The notes beneath the pieces were generated by a model, which was given only the letters and a program-made list of their open reading frames with translations, searched no databases and was not told the origin of the DNA. 64,000 nt of DNA, from contig NC_084761.1 in assembly GCF_028858725.1 (NCBI RefSeq), positions 94,017,971 through 94,081,970 of the forward strand. Reading direction: 5' to 3'. Position numbers and translations under genes: made by a program. Every line of letters begins with the position of its first letter. Position 1 is the stretch's first letter. Shown here one piece after another: positions 32,097 to 44,859 of the stretch. The stretch is from Colius striatus. Its lineage: Eukaryota; Chordata; Aves; Coliiformes; Coliidae.

Positions 32097-35000
32097 TTAT
32101 TGGTATAAATGATATCATAAAGTAATAAATAATATCAATAAAACATATCATAACAATAAAAGTATACTGAATAGCCAGCATACTTTACTGGTGTAATTTT
32201 CGTATTGGTATCTTCTGGGAGAGTTCAGAAGACACAGAAGCTAAATACTTCAGATGAAGTGAAATTGAAAGCAGTCTGACATCATAGTGAATAACACAGG
32301 TGAAGACAGAGAACATCAAGTATTACCTGAACATCCAAGTGATATCCAATACACTCTTGCTCATTCATTTAGCATCTCTAAACATACTTTTCCAGACATG
32401 TTTTACACATTTTTAAAAATGTGGAGAATAAACCCAGCCTAAACCAATATACTATAAGGAGCTATTGGTAGGCCATAGGAACACAGTCTTAAACCAAGAT
32501 CTACTTGTTTATTTTCATGTTGAAATGCAGCCAGTGAGAAAGCAATGGGAACTGCAGGTGCTCAGTATCCCTCAGCAAAAAAAAAACCATAAGCAATTTA
32601 AATATTTTTTTTAAAAAGTCAAAGTAAGAGGTGGATTTTGCAAAACTGGAAACAAACATGTTGCCTAGTAATAAAATAGACTCTTAGACTCTGTATTGAA
32701 AGATAATGATTTGCCTCCGTTTCTCCATTTTCATTGACAGAAGCACACTCACAGAAGATCCTCAGTAGCATAGCAATTCAGTTCAGGCATTAAAACAATG
32801 ATATGAGAAGGCTCAGGGACAGTTTAACATTATTGTACTTTTATATTTTACTACTTGAGAGAAGTTCAAGGATGTCTTTTCAACTTTAAACCTTTGCTAT
32901 CTCTTTTTTTACTTGTACGAGTTTAATTGTGGAGGAAGTTTTGTGACATGCCACATAGGAAAGGCAGGGGAAAACAAAAGTCTTCCCTTGGGGCAGAATA
33001 ACTGTGGTAGGAAAAATACTAACATTAATTAAAATATCAGAAAACAGGTAATTTATGAAAGCTTGTTCAGCCCAAGATTTTCTGCCACTTGATTAAAGAG
33101 GAAATGCTTCCAGCTTTAGTCTGTTATTAATTTTTCTTTCCCACTTCTTGAGGGGAGAGAAGACAGAATGCAGAATAATGTACAGAAGTCTAGGCTAGAC
33201 AGATCCCTTAAGGCAAAGGTATAAAGTTTCAAGTTCAAGGTATTAAACCCACAAAATCACACAGCCAAATTCTGCCTGCAAACACCAACAGCCAACATAT
33301 CATTTTAATGAGAAATAGAGGGATATACATGAATGAAGTTCAGGAACTGCAAATCCTCCAGAGCAAATACCAACCCACATATGCTCCCATTTTATGAGCC
33401 CTTTCCCATGGCTCTCTCCAAGGCACATCTGGACCAGCACAAGCAATGGACTTAATACATCTTACTTACCAGGCTACCACCCATCAGCCTCCCAGCAACT
33501 ACATGTGCATGCTCAAGCCCGTCTTAGCTGCAAAGTAAAACAGGTTCATTTACACCATGTGCTTTAAATTAAGATGTTTTACGCTGCAAGTGAGAAAGGC
33601 AGGCACCTGCATGCTCATCTCAGCTGAGTGGCTTTAACTTCACATGATGTGCAAACTCTGTTGCTTGTAACCAGGCATATTCCTGCTCTGTAACAGGATG
33701 AATGATGAAGAAAAGCTTGAATGCTCAGAATATCAGCTGTCTGCAGCTGCTGGCAAACAGCATCACTGACATCCAGTCACAGTTTTGCTTGTGGTACAGC
33801 CCAGTGGCTACGCAGTGTGAGTCAGAAAGCAACCTTAGAAATAAACTCATATATCCACAGATATCTAACTTAGAAAAGGCAGGCAAAGATAAACTGTAAG
33901 CCCTTTATCCAGCACACTGCACTGTTACAGTACTGTACTGTGACACAAGGAAGGGAGGCAGAATCAGACATGTATTTCTGTAGTTAAGTGAAAGACATTT
34001 CTCCAAGGACACAATACTGTAGCAGCACTAAATTTTCATGTTCTCAGTAAGTTTAGTCCCTTAAAATTCTTTTGAATAATTTTTGTTCTGTTTGCAAACA
34101 GGGTTGTAAAGAAATGAAATGCCAAACTGGACTCTGTTGTTTGGAAGCAAATGCTGTTAAGTGCTGGCATTGCATGTTTCCATCAACTGCTTTCATCACT
34201 CAAACTCTAACACTTCCCTCCCACCCAGAATACTATAACAAGTTAATTTACAAGCATAAATACACATCTTTAAACACTATGTTATCAAAGATTTAACTAA
34301 GACACGTGGCTAAGCCTGTACACACACACAAGGCCCTGGAAGTGTGCAACTACATTCCCAAAACAAGAGCTAAATCGAGTATTTCTCAAACTCACAAAGT
34401 AAAGCAAAGCAGGGCTAAAAGCCTTGATGGCCAGCTGGATGTTATCTGCTCTGACACAAACCAGAAGCAGCTTGCAATTGATATGTGCTCCCCCTTTCAC
34501 CCAGGGTGAGCAGATAACAAGACATTTTGCATGCTCTCAGTGCTCTGAACTCAGCCAGGACACAGACAATATTAATGCTTTAAAAAGACATCACTACTAG
34601 TAAAACTAAGGTATTTTCTTCCTGAGATACAGACTCTTGACTCTTTTAATTGTCCTTCTTGATCCCAACCCTCTTATTCCCACCTCTCTCTCTGTTGAAG
34701 ATCACATTGACTTCTGCTCCCCATGTCCTACCACACCACAAGAGCTGGGCCAGCTTATCCCAGCTGAAGCAGACTACAACCAGCCATTTTGCTTTTATCA
34801 ACGAAAAAAGTAGCTATTTTTTAAAGTGCCAAATAACTTTTACTGCAATAAATTGCTCAAGATTTCAGGAAACAAGCCCTTGATGTTTTTTTTTCTTTTA
34901 AATTTCTATGAACATAGGTGGTTTCAGCTGTACTTCTCAAAATACACCATCAGGGTGTGACTGAAGGCTCATTAAGTCTATGCTGGGTGGTTGGTTCCTT

Positions 35001-36403
35001 CTGAAGAAGAATGCTAATGCATTAGACTTCTTGAACAATGAAAGACAGCTGTTAGTTACCTTACCAGGCATTAAATTATTTCCTTAGGATAACAGATCCT
35101 TTTCCCTTTCCACTCTGTTGTGGTTTAACCCTCCTTAGGTCTTCATATGAAATACTTCTCCAGTTCCTGCTTTGTAAACTTTTTGAGGCAGGTGAAAACA
35201 AGTTGCTTACCCTTCTGCTCAGCTCTTTTCTGACATATAAATGTTCTTGTAAGATTATACAGCAGTAGTTCGTGCAGTGCCCTCAGTGTTATTTGAAACA
35301 GGCTTGGGGAACACTGGGTAAGAAACATGTTACCAGTGAGTTAGTATCTAATTCTTTTTCCAGTCTAGTAAGTAAAGATGTGTAGGATACAGAAGGAGGG
35401 AGAGAGGAATATTAGTCATTTATAAGATGTGAGAGCTACATGGAGTCTTAAAAAGAGATGCATGGTTCTAACTACAGATGAGCTCCACTCTTACAGGTAC
35501 CAAGGGTTTTTATGTTCTTGCCTCTGAGGCAAAAGAAAACCTTTAGGCTAAACCAAACAAACAAAACCCCCAAAAGATGTGTGTATGCAAAGACATTTGT
35601 AAGATTTGGTGCCACAGAATGTTTCCACAGACAAAAGTTACTGCTAATTTTGTATTTAAGAAAAGGATATCCTCCCTCCCAAAAAGGCTATCAAACCAGA
35701 AATTACCCTTAATATCCAGTTCCACAGCTCTGTCACGGGTATGAAGTCACAAGCAGAACTAGAAATCCTTGCTGTATCTGGCTCATGATAAAACCCCTTC
35801 CAGCTGTATGCTAAAATAAGAGTGTTAGCTACCTCTAAACAGTGAGAATTTAAGAAATACACCCTTCAGACCCTTAGAATCCCTTGAAATTCCCTTCTAG
35901 AATGAACTGCTTTGCTGCTAACACACCAAAGCACATTTTGGGAGCTTAAAAAACATGCACAGTTCAGTTCATTAAACACATATGAAAAATGGAATTTAAA
36001 CCTAAACATAGCAAGACCACACTCCTAACTTCCCCCAAGTACATTCCTTTGAAGAGAATACATATTTGTGTTGCTTTTTTCCTCCAGAAAACTGCCTGCT
36101 TAAAAAAGCTGTCAACTTTTTAAATAGACTAATTCCACCAGAGTTATTTCTGTTCAAGATTAGTACTAAATTTAACTGACAATGGGGAAATCTACTGTTA
36201 ATGGATGTTCCATGTAGTTAACAAAAGCTCATGTTTATGCATTGCTGTGTGTGGCTTTTGTTTTTTTAAGCTTGATTTTCATGATACAACCAAACTGTGA
36301 ATGCTTACAAACCACTAACCAATGCCTTTCTGTTTTATAGCCATTCTGAGTGCATTCATTATTCCTGGAAACTCACCACTTTTTTTTTGGGTGCTATTTG
36401 GAG
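32097..36403. other. unassigned AT-rich sequence
   Basis: About 4.3 kb without recognised genes or long repeats. It contains short homopolymer runs such as A/T tracts near 32580 and 32610. Confidence 0.4.
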
Positions 36404-36572
36404 CCCTGGCCCAGGCTGCCCAAGGAGAATGTGGAGGCATCTTCTCTGGAGGTTTCCAAGCCTGCCTCAACACATTCTTGTGCCCCCTGATTGAGTGGAA
36501 CCTGCTTTAGCAGAGAGTTGGACTGGATGATCTCTGGAGGTCCCTTCCAGCCCTCAACATTCTGGGATTTAC
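36404..36572 (+). mobile_element. CR1 LINE 3' end
   Basis: Sense CR1 phrases: CCCAGGCTGCCCAAGG, CTCTGGAGGTTTCCAAGCC, TTGGACTGGATGATCTCTGG and AGGTCCCTTCCAGCC, ending CATTCTGGGATTT, a degenerate form of the 3' repeat. Confidence 0.85.
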
Positions 36573-37237
36573 TAGATTTCAGGAGAGATTATCTGAACAT
36601 ACAAAGTGTCCATCACTTCTCAGCCACAACCTTAGGATTCAATTTCAGGGCTCTACATTACAGGCTTAGTGTAGAGAAGTCATCTATTCATCATTCCACT
36701 GTCCCAGAAGCATAAGATTAGCTCATGAAGGTAGGGCAAGACCTCTTTGTACTTAAGAATTAAATATAAAGAATATTCTTCACCAGCTGCATATCAAAGA
36801 GCTTGGAGCTCCTGCAGGTACTGCACCTACTCCTTTCACACACAGAGTAGAGACAAGATTGGTTGCATTTTTGCTTCTCATTCATTGCTGCCTTGGCACC
36901 AAACCTGTTACACGTCAATACTGGCATCACCAGAGCACACTTTATTGCAAAAAGGAATGTCTCTACCCTCCCTCTGCCACACTGTGAGAGGCACCCAGCA
37001 CCACCTTCCCCTCAAAGCCTCCAGGGGCTATCTGGCTCTGCCAGAGCCTGGCTCCACTCACCTTGGCAGTGGGAAGCAGGGACCAGACACCATGGGGAAA
37101 CCTCCTGAATCCACTCCACAGTTGCCATGTCCCTGATGCCACCGACCTTATGGGGCACCACGCTGCTGGCAGGGCTGGCCCAGGCCACCATGGAGGGCCC
37201 CTTAAGGCAACACATCTTTAACTGGCTGCAGCCCATT
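36573..37237. other. unassigned sequence, GC-richer near 36.9-37.2 kb
   Basis: No exon recognised. The segment between about 36980 and 37210 is C/G-richer than its surroundings. It lies where a 5' end of the minus-strand gene could fall, but no start or donor supports that. Confidence 0.3.
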
Positions 37238-37298
37238 CGGGTTGGGCTAGATGATCTCTAAAGGTCCTTTCCAAACCCTACCATTCTATGATTCTATG
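37238..37298 (+). mobile_element. CR1 LINE 3' end scrap with terminal repeat
   Basis: GGTTGGGCTAGATGATCTCT, AAGGTCCTTTCC, then CCATTCTATGATTCTATG, which is the CR1 3' terminal ATTCTATG repeat. Confidence 0.82.
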
Positions 37299-37709
37299 GG
37301 GTATCAATCTCTGCTGACAGGCATTTCTTGAGGTCTGAGGTGGCAGAAATCCTTGTGATGCTGATCTTCCCTCAGCCTCAGACACCCATAGCACAAGTAC
37401 ACAAAGTCTTTCCTTCACTGGCTTTCAACAGCAGAAGTGCTGCACAACAAGCTCACCTAGCAGAGACCTATGTCCTCTCTTCCCTTGCATTTCACCAGGG
37501 ATAACTCTTCTCATTTTATGACAATGTGCAAAACATTAATAAAATCAAGGCATGTTTGGACAGCTGCTGCTTTTCCTGCAACAAGCTCCTCCTGCATGGT
37601 TCACTCCTCCATTGCCCTCTCAGGCTTCCCTCAGCTCCCTTGGAGCTCCTCCATAACCTCTGCCCTGGCCACCCCTCTGGGGCCCATAGCCTTCCACACA
37701 ACGATGGAC

Positions 37710-38035
37710 TATGGTAACTGCCAACTAACTACTAGCAACTGCTTCATAACTGCCCAATGTGTCTAGTGACCACCATCAGCCTAGAATCTGCCTCACAGTT
37801 ACTGTAACTCCTCAGAACTACTAGTACCTGCCTCAGAAATGCCGGTAACTGCCAGCTCTAATAACTGCCTAGTAATTGCCTGATAATGGCTTGATAACTA
37901 TTAGTAAGAGTGTAGTGACGGTGTAATAACAGCCTGGTAACAGTAGTAGCAGTAATAACTGCCTACATAACATAGTGCCTGCCTAGCAACTACTAGTGAC
38001 GGGCCAATATCTGCCAAGCAACTACGAGTAATTGC
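37710..38035. repeat. degenerate TAACTGCC / CTAGTAAC tandem-like repeat
   Basis: Some 325 bp made of variants of TAACTGCC and CTAGTAAC or CTAGTGAC (for example GGTAACTGCC, ATAACTGCCTAGTAATTGCC, AACTACTAGTGACGGG). Unit length varies, about 12-25 bp. It does not look like CR1. It may be an old minisatellite. Confidence 0.6.
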
Positions 38036-40230
38036 AGGCCTCTGCTCTCACCTTGGGTGGCTCCTCTCTGCCTCTAGCACCCCAAACACCCCCCAGATCT
38101 CCCAAATTGTCACTAATCCACTGGTTGGCTCTCCCCTCCATCACCTCATCAATGGTGAGGGACAAACTTTCCCCAGTCCCTGGTATGCCCACACCTAGGA
38201 GAACATGTAGTCTGTTTTCCCCCAAATTTTCCCTGCTGTCCCCTGAAAAAGGGGGTTCACGGGGATGCAGGGCCCACTTTTACCCTGCAGGTGATTACAT
38301 TTAATGTTTAAAGCTGAATTATACTGATAAGTCTGAGGAGCAACCATCTAAGACTTACTAAATTTCCTTTTTCCTCTCTAAGTCATGGGAGGAAGCTTTC
38401 TGAGTACTGCTCACCAAAGCTATCGCCGTTAAATGTGATAACATTGTGCTTTGGATAATTTTTTGGAGGGCAGTAGAGGGTGCTGTCTGTTCTGTTAGAA
38501 TAACTGAGGCATTTGTCCCTCAAACTCCAGATCCAAAGCACAGAATAACCTGCTGATGAAGAGCTGGCCTTGTTTGGTGCTCCAAAATCGTGCCTCTTCA
38601 CATGGCTTTGAAATTCAGTGTGTTTCCAAGGGGTTGAAAGTAGGGTCACTACTCCAAATAGATATGTAAGCAGGAATCCCTATTATGCAGCCTCTCTTGT
38701 CCCCTTCCATTTTGCTGGTGTTTTCAGAATGACAGTCTTACCACTGTATTTTTGCACAAAGTCCTAGAAAGATTTTGATCCATTGATTTAGTTGACTACT
38801 TTGAAAAGATTTATTCTTTATTACAGCTTTCATTGTTCTGTTCTATTCTATTCTAGTCTAGTCTGCTCTCTAGTCTTTGTTACCTGGGAATCAGAAACAG
38901 TGTTTACTGTGATGAATTGGGTTCAATATTGCCACACTCCAAACTGTGGAGTTTTAGGGGAAAAAAAATCAGCACCTAATTTTGAGGTGCTAAATACATG
39001 TATCTAAAAAGTGCCTGCATGCAGGAGAATTAAACATGGATAACAGATGAGACCAGAGCATCCTGATGTCACATATCACACAAGTAGAGGATTGCAATTA
39101 AAAGTGTAATTGCTTGCAGGGGCCTAATTGCATATAGTGACGTTTCTACTCTGCACAGCATAAATGCTGAGAAGTTTGTGCTGATGGCTCTGCAATGGCT
39201 CTGGTCCTCCTCAAGACAAGTGGAAGAGGGATAATTACCCATAATCACATGAACACCTAGATCACCCTGAATTTATGGAGTCATAGATTAATATCGTTTA
39301 TGCCTGGCACACTTGGGCAAACTATAACACAGGATATTTGTGCTGAAGTGTGATACCATACTTCATTTGCAGGCAAGGAAAATTGCCAGGAGCTTTCATC
39401 AGAAAATGCTGAGCAGCTCTGTGACTGTCTTGAAGAACACAGCGACAATTCCAGTTGCCTTGATATGGTAGAACATTTCTTTTACAGTCCAGAAATGCAC
39501 AGGAATTACCCTCTTTACTTCTCTACTCCTCACTTTCCCAGTTAAATCACACAGGTTTTTCCATGCAGCATGGAGATGTGGGAAGACGTTTGCAAAGACT
39601 GGTATCTGTGCAATGCTTAGGGATTCAGGAGGAAATAGTGTTCGGTTTCCTAGGAGTGGAAGGGAAAGATTAGGAGGACCCAGCCCTGTGAAGTGCTGTT
39701 AAGTGATTAAAGCTGAATGATAACTTATGCTGGGTTCAACTTCTATAGCAAGGTTCACTCATACATGGAGGCCTTCCCTTGTATCTTCCCAGACTTGCAC
39801 TGGAGCAAAGCAAGGGTCTGGCTTCCCATGGGTTTGGTCTGTCTGATCTACTCTCCTTTTCCACTCAGATTCCCCCGTCTCTTCCACAGCTGAGCACTGA
39901 GGGTGGGGATAGCTCTCAAATACAGTGCTGCTTCAAAGAGATTTTGGTGCATCCAAAACTGTGCAAATGTCTAAGATGTCCTCCTTTCTGCAGCCTTCAC
40001 CGTGAGTGCTCTCCTTACAGCTCCTTCCACACTGCTCCGTGTGCCCACTGCCACTGGCATTTGGGAAGTGACTCCCCTTTTCCAGGCTCTGGTGGCACTG
40101 CAGGATGGCAAGAATTTCAGGGTGTGTGTTCCACTGCTATCCCTTCCTCTAAACATACTGTCCATCTCCTAGAGGGTAAAAATATAACAGCATTGTTTAA
40201 TTTCTGGAAAAAGCCAGATGACAGTGGAAG
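38036..40230. other. SMYD1 upstream flank, unassigned
   Basis: No repeat recognised apart from a short TTCTA/TCTAG run near 38835-38875. The 214-codon frame at 39779-40423 runs into the promoter and has no family features. Confidence 0.4.
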
Positions 40231-40272
40231 GGGTCAGAAATATGCATACCAGCCTTCCCTGAACCACTGTCT

Positions 40273-40319
40273 CAGCTGTTGCTCCCTGAGAGACAGAAGC
40301 ATGTGGTTGCTAAAAATAC
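40273..40319 (+). promoter_or_regulatory. muscle-type E-box / MEF2-like cluster upstream of SMYD1
   Basis: CAGCTG at 40273-40278, CATGTG at 40300-40305 and CTAAAAATAC at 40310-40319 (one mismatch to the MEF2 consensus) lie within 47 bp, about 300 bp before the likely transcription start. SMYD1 is a known target of myogenic factors and MEF2/SRF. That these particular sites work is inference. A further A/T-rich TATAAATTAATAG lies at 40359. Confidence 0.45.
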
Positions 40320-40578
40320 CCTGCCAAGAGAATAACGTTTTCTCTCCGAGGGGAGAGTATAAATTAATAGGAGTTGTAACATACACAACTGCTTCTGGCT
40401 GGGAGAAGCAATTCCATACGTAGCTTTTCAGAGAGGGGTTTCCTATTGAAGCAGCAGTCCCAGCCCTGTGCCTTCCCTGCGAAGGTCGGCGATCTTCACC
40501 TCCTGCCTCTCCTGCTCCCACCCCCTCGCCCTCCTATGGGAAACGGTGTGGCCAGGGGTGGGGGGAAGCCAGCCCTTT

Positions 40579-40584
40579 TATAAA
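40579..40584 (+). promoter_or_regulatory. SMYD1 TATA box
   Basis: TATAAA in the context CCCTTTTATAAACG, 91 bp before the ATG. Transcription would start near 40610, giving a short 5' UTR. Confidence 0.6.
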
Positions 40585-40674
40585 CGTGATCCTGCAGCAA
40601 GTCAAAGTTGACAAGAGTGACAGGAGAGGTGGCTCGCTCCGAGATAGCCACCTGCAAGCCTTGGGGTCCCTGGG

Positions 40675-40811
40675 ATGACTAAAGGGGGAATGGAGTCAGT
40701 CGAAGTGTTCACATCTGAAGGCAAAGGCAGGGGTTTGAAAGCCCAGAAGGAATTCTTGCCTGGGGATGTCATCTTTGCAGAGACAGCCTATGCAGCCGTG
40801 GTTTTTGATAG
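40675..40811 (+). CDS. SMYD1: SMYD1 exon 1 (start codon, N-terminal SET part)
   Basis: SMYD1 is a striated-muscle SET/MYND lysine methyltransferase needed for myofibril assembly and heart development, acting in nucleus and sarcomere. This exon encodes M-T-K-G-G-M-E-S-V-E-V-F then E-G-K-G-R-G-L-K-A, the first strand of the split SET domain, closely matching the N-terminus I remember for human SMYD1. The ATG at 40675 is the first in frame with this sequence and follows a TATA box. The exon ends in phase 2 at G|GTAAGAG. The 10.3-kb first intron follows. The gene runs away from the minus-strand KRCC1-like gene. Confidence 0.93.
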
Positions 40812-43800
40812 GTAAGAGAAAAGCACTTTTAAAACACAGACCAAAATTAATCTCGATGCAAGATTGAATCTGTTCGGGTGGGTAAAAGCATCTGGACAAG
40901 CCCAGAGAAGCATGTCAGGGGAAGCCAGAAGCACTTCTGTAAAGACAAGTTCACATCTTCCAGTGACAGTGCTTCCCAGGGCTCTTTTTCACTTTTAACA
41001 TGGCACAGTGTGTTTCCAGGCTGTGATCCTGCAAGGGATGTGCCATATGGGGTTGCGTGTGTCGGTGCCTCACAAAACCAGACCCGTGTTACGTTCTGGT
41101 GAGCTGCCAGGGCTCAGAGTAACTCAGGTGCAGCAATTGCAAACTGACTTTGCTGAAGACTTTGCTGATGTGTAAAGTGTGATAGAAGTGAGTTGTGCTG
41201 TGCTCTGCTCGTGTGTGCCACCCCTCATCTGTACAGGCGGCTTCACCACCCGCTGTCCTCTAACTAGAAGCTGGTGGAGCTCTGCGAGTGACATTGTTTC
41301 TGTTAAAGTGATTCTTGTATGTGTAGCTAGCTGAGTTTATCTGAGACAGGTTTCTGCTTCCACTCTTTCATGAGACTGGTTTTAAAGTTCTGTTCACATT
41401 GATGTAGCCAGAAGCTGAATTCTGGTGCAAACACACGTTTTTTTCCCTGCTGCTTGTTTCAAGGATGAACAACGTGAGATCAACCTGCACTGCTGCTGTG
41501 GCTCACAGGTGCCTGCTCCTGCCCTTCAAATCAGTGGAAGAGTCATTTAAATACCCTTAAAGCTAAAAGACACAAAGAACCAATTTCTGTGTTAATCTCC
41601 CATGGAATAAATCTAGAATAAAGCCTCAGACATGAATGGAATTTGTTCAGCTTTATAATGCATCAACTGAGAGACAGAATTTGGCCCAGACTTTAAAACT
41701 GAGGAGCTAGATGTCATCTGAAGTTTTTATTCTGGGCTTAGGAAACTTCTGAACATTTTTCAGGGCTGTGATGATGAGTCCTAAGAATGATTATTTTTTT
41801 TCCCCATAAACTGCCAGTTACTTTAGCCCACTAAAGAGAGTGGTGAGTGATTCTGCCTAACTGAGCTTTCCCAGATTGAATCATCTCTGCTAACCAAGCC
41901 TGGGGCACAAGCAAAGCTCATGCTGGGCTTTTAATCCCAGTCATCTTGTAAGTGAAGTTGATTTGTGCTGCTGTGTGATCTGTCAATAGCAAAGAACTGG
42001 GAATTACATGGACAGGGCAGGGAATAAGGTATTTTGTATCTTTCATTGACTTTCCTTGCTCTTATGCATGTGAGTGAACACGTGTATGAATCTTTACAAC
42101 AGCAGCAGTGACACTTTGTAGTTTTTGTTTTTAATGTGTGATTGCAGGAGCTCACATTAAAAATGTCACTTTTTCATTTTAAAATGTTGAGTTCTTAATC
42201 TTGAGTCCAATCACAGTAGTTAGTGACAAAACCACCTCTCCTTGACATGTCCTTTTAGCTCTTGTACTTCAGTTTCACTTGTGTCACTAGCTGGAACCCT
42301 GCTGTGATACCTTTGCTTCAGAAGTACCTGTGAATAATCATTTCTCCCATATGCCTTATTAAAAACACAAGTTATCTTTTAGACCATTGAAAACATATTG
42401 CCTTTAGATTTCTAGTTGAGAGGGTTTTTTCTCCTGTGAAATGTTGCAAGCATCATGCATGAGTAGAGCTGCCCACGTTGAAGAGATACAACTTCACTGC
42501 ATTTTCAAATGTCACTTGTGTAATGTGAGATGAGGGGAGAAACTATCACCATTTCATCTCTTAGACTGCAGAGTGTGTCTTAGGCTTAGGTTTCCAACAG
42601 AAAACCTCGGATGGGGAGAGATGTGCCTCCTTCCCTCCCCAGGCTGGGTTTGTTTAGGGCCCACAGAGCATTGAGCAGCAAGGAGGAGAGGCAAATCCAT
42701 CCATTCCTTGCAACTGGGTAGGATGTGGATGGCTTTAGTCATTCTTATTTCCCTGATGCTTCTTTGTGCTGCTGTGCAGTAATAATGAACACTCACTCTT
42801 CCAAAGCACTTTGTTTAGTCCATGGTGAAATGCATTCCTAAAACCTCCAAAGCAGGCAATGACAACTAAATGCTTGTTGGTTAGTGCTTACTGGAAGATA
42901 ACCTGGGTCTGAGGTGTAATGGAAACATGCATTTTTCTTGTGGCAATTGCTCTGATGCTTTTCCTACACCCACGGTGCCACTGTCCCAGGGTATGCAGTT
43001 GCATAAAACCCCATTGAATTGATCCTGGATCCTTGTAGGAACTGCAAGAATAAATCCACACTAGGGCATGGTGGCTGATTTTGCCCTGAAAAAACTGTTG
43101 CCCCTGCAGGGAAGAAGAATTCAATAAGGAGGCAAGTGTTTTCCTTGCCCACAAACACACATGTATAAGTGTGTACACTGTCAGAAAGGGTTTCACTCTG
43201 CATTGGGAGACCCAAAGTCCAGAATCCCCCACCCTAAATCTATTCAGCATCTTTGTCTCTTGCTGAATGGAGTGTGCCATGGATATGGGATTCAAATAGG
43301 AGTGATGTGTTTGATTTTTCAGCTCAGGTTCTACCAAATATGTGACCACATTTTCCAGAGAGCTCAGCTTTCTTTGTGCATAAAGGCCACCACAGCAGCA
43401 CGAGAGTGCAGAACTGGTCTGTGTTTTGCAGCCCTTTCAAGAGCTCAGTCTTTTGAGACATCTGGTCCCAGTGTGGATGCAGAGCCAGTGAAATCCTGCT
43501 CCTGATTTTGCTGTTGAAATCAAGTTGTGTGTGTGATGTGTATGGATGACAATCATCACACAGAGTGGCCACTCTGTGATCTTCTGTGTAACTGCTTGGG
43601 ACCTGGTGAAGAACATAACTGTGGAGTCAAAAACCTACATTGTCTGCTCTAGATGTTTAACTGCAGGTGTGTGAGAAACCCCTCCATGGGACTGCTGCAT
43701 GGCAGAAACCTACCTTTCATCCTCTGAGAAACTATCAGAAGAACACACCTCTTTGTCCTGGCTGTGCAGGGATCTAAGGAGCCTGAACAACTAATCTTGG

Positions 43801-44785
43801 CATCTGATGTTAGGAGCTTACAGCAGAAAGTGTGGATGCACTGCACTTTTAAATGATGCAAGGGCCCTTCTCTATATATTGATGTGAGGAACTGACAAAC
43901 TGATTTGGACCTGTCACCCAACTGCACTGTATGAATGTCTGTCTTTCAGTAGAAGGCTGAGTTTAAGGAGGTGTTGAGGATTCTGTTTTTCCAGGAAAAG
44001 GAGAAGTATTTTCTTTGACAAACCTCTGTTATCACCCATCAGACTCTGAGCAAGTAAAACCCATCAGTATAACTGGACCAGCCTACAAGGTTATGTGATG
44101 GCTTCTCCAGCAATATGCTTTGAGGCTCAGCTTGGAAATTAAGACATGCAAAACTAAGGTCTGTTATAAGTGGCTGCATAGAGCTAAGGGCAGGATTCAG
44201 TTGCCATAGGTGTTTAGTGTAATCTGATGCCCAAGAGTGTCTGAGACATCCTCTCAGGCTGACAGGTACAAAACAGGATTTATGAGAATCAGGCCTCCTC
44301 TCAGGCCAGATGGATGTCCCTGCAGAGCCTAAAATAACACTAGGCTCCTATGTCCAGGCAAGTGAATCCAGTCCTGTTATAATCATGGAGCACTATACAC
44401 CAAACACAGCCACCTACCTTTGAGCTGAATGGCTTTACAGACCCCATTGAGTGTTTTGATGGGATCTGTACTTAGACACGGAGGGTACAGATGAGCACAT
44501 CTCACTACCTAAATCTGCAGACAGCATCCTGCCCTGGAATGCCCTGAAGGTCACAGGAGACTCTGAAGGTCACTGAAAGTCCCTGAAGTCATTAAGGCTG
44601 GTGAGGGCTTGTACACTCCAACCAGTGACGGTCATCTGAACAGCAGTTTCTTACCCATATAGCCAGAGACTTGTAGTCCAGAAGTACACAAAACTCAAAG
44701 TGAAGCTAAAGAAGAGTCCTATGGACATCAGCTAGTTCACAGGTTCTTACATTTTAAGAGCAGGGTATGACTTACAAGGCTAACC

Positions 44786-44859
44786 CTGCTCATTGCAGCA
44801 GGGCTTGGACTAGATGACCTATAAAGGTCACTTCTAACCCAAACCATTCTATGATTCTA
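44786..44859 (+). mobile_element. CR1 LINE 3' end scrap
   Basis: GGCTTGGACTAGATGACCTA, TAAAGGTCACTTCTAACCC and CCATTCTATGATTCTA mark the sense 3' end of a CR1. Confidence 0.82.

Noticed and set aside
39779-40423. 214-codon + strand open frame upstream of SMYD1
   Set aside because: It runs into the SMYD1 promoter, lacks any domain or coding-like composition, and has no splice logic with SMYD1 exon 1.
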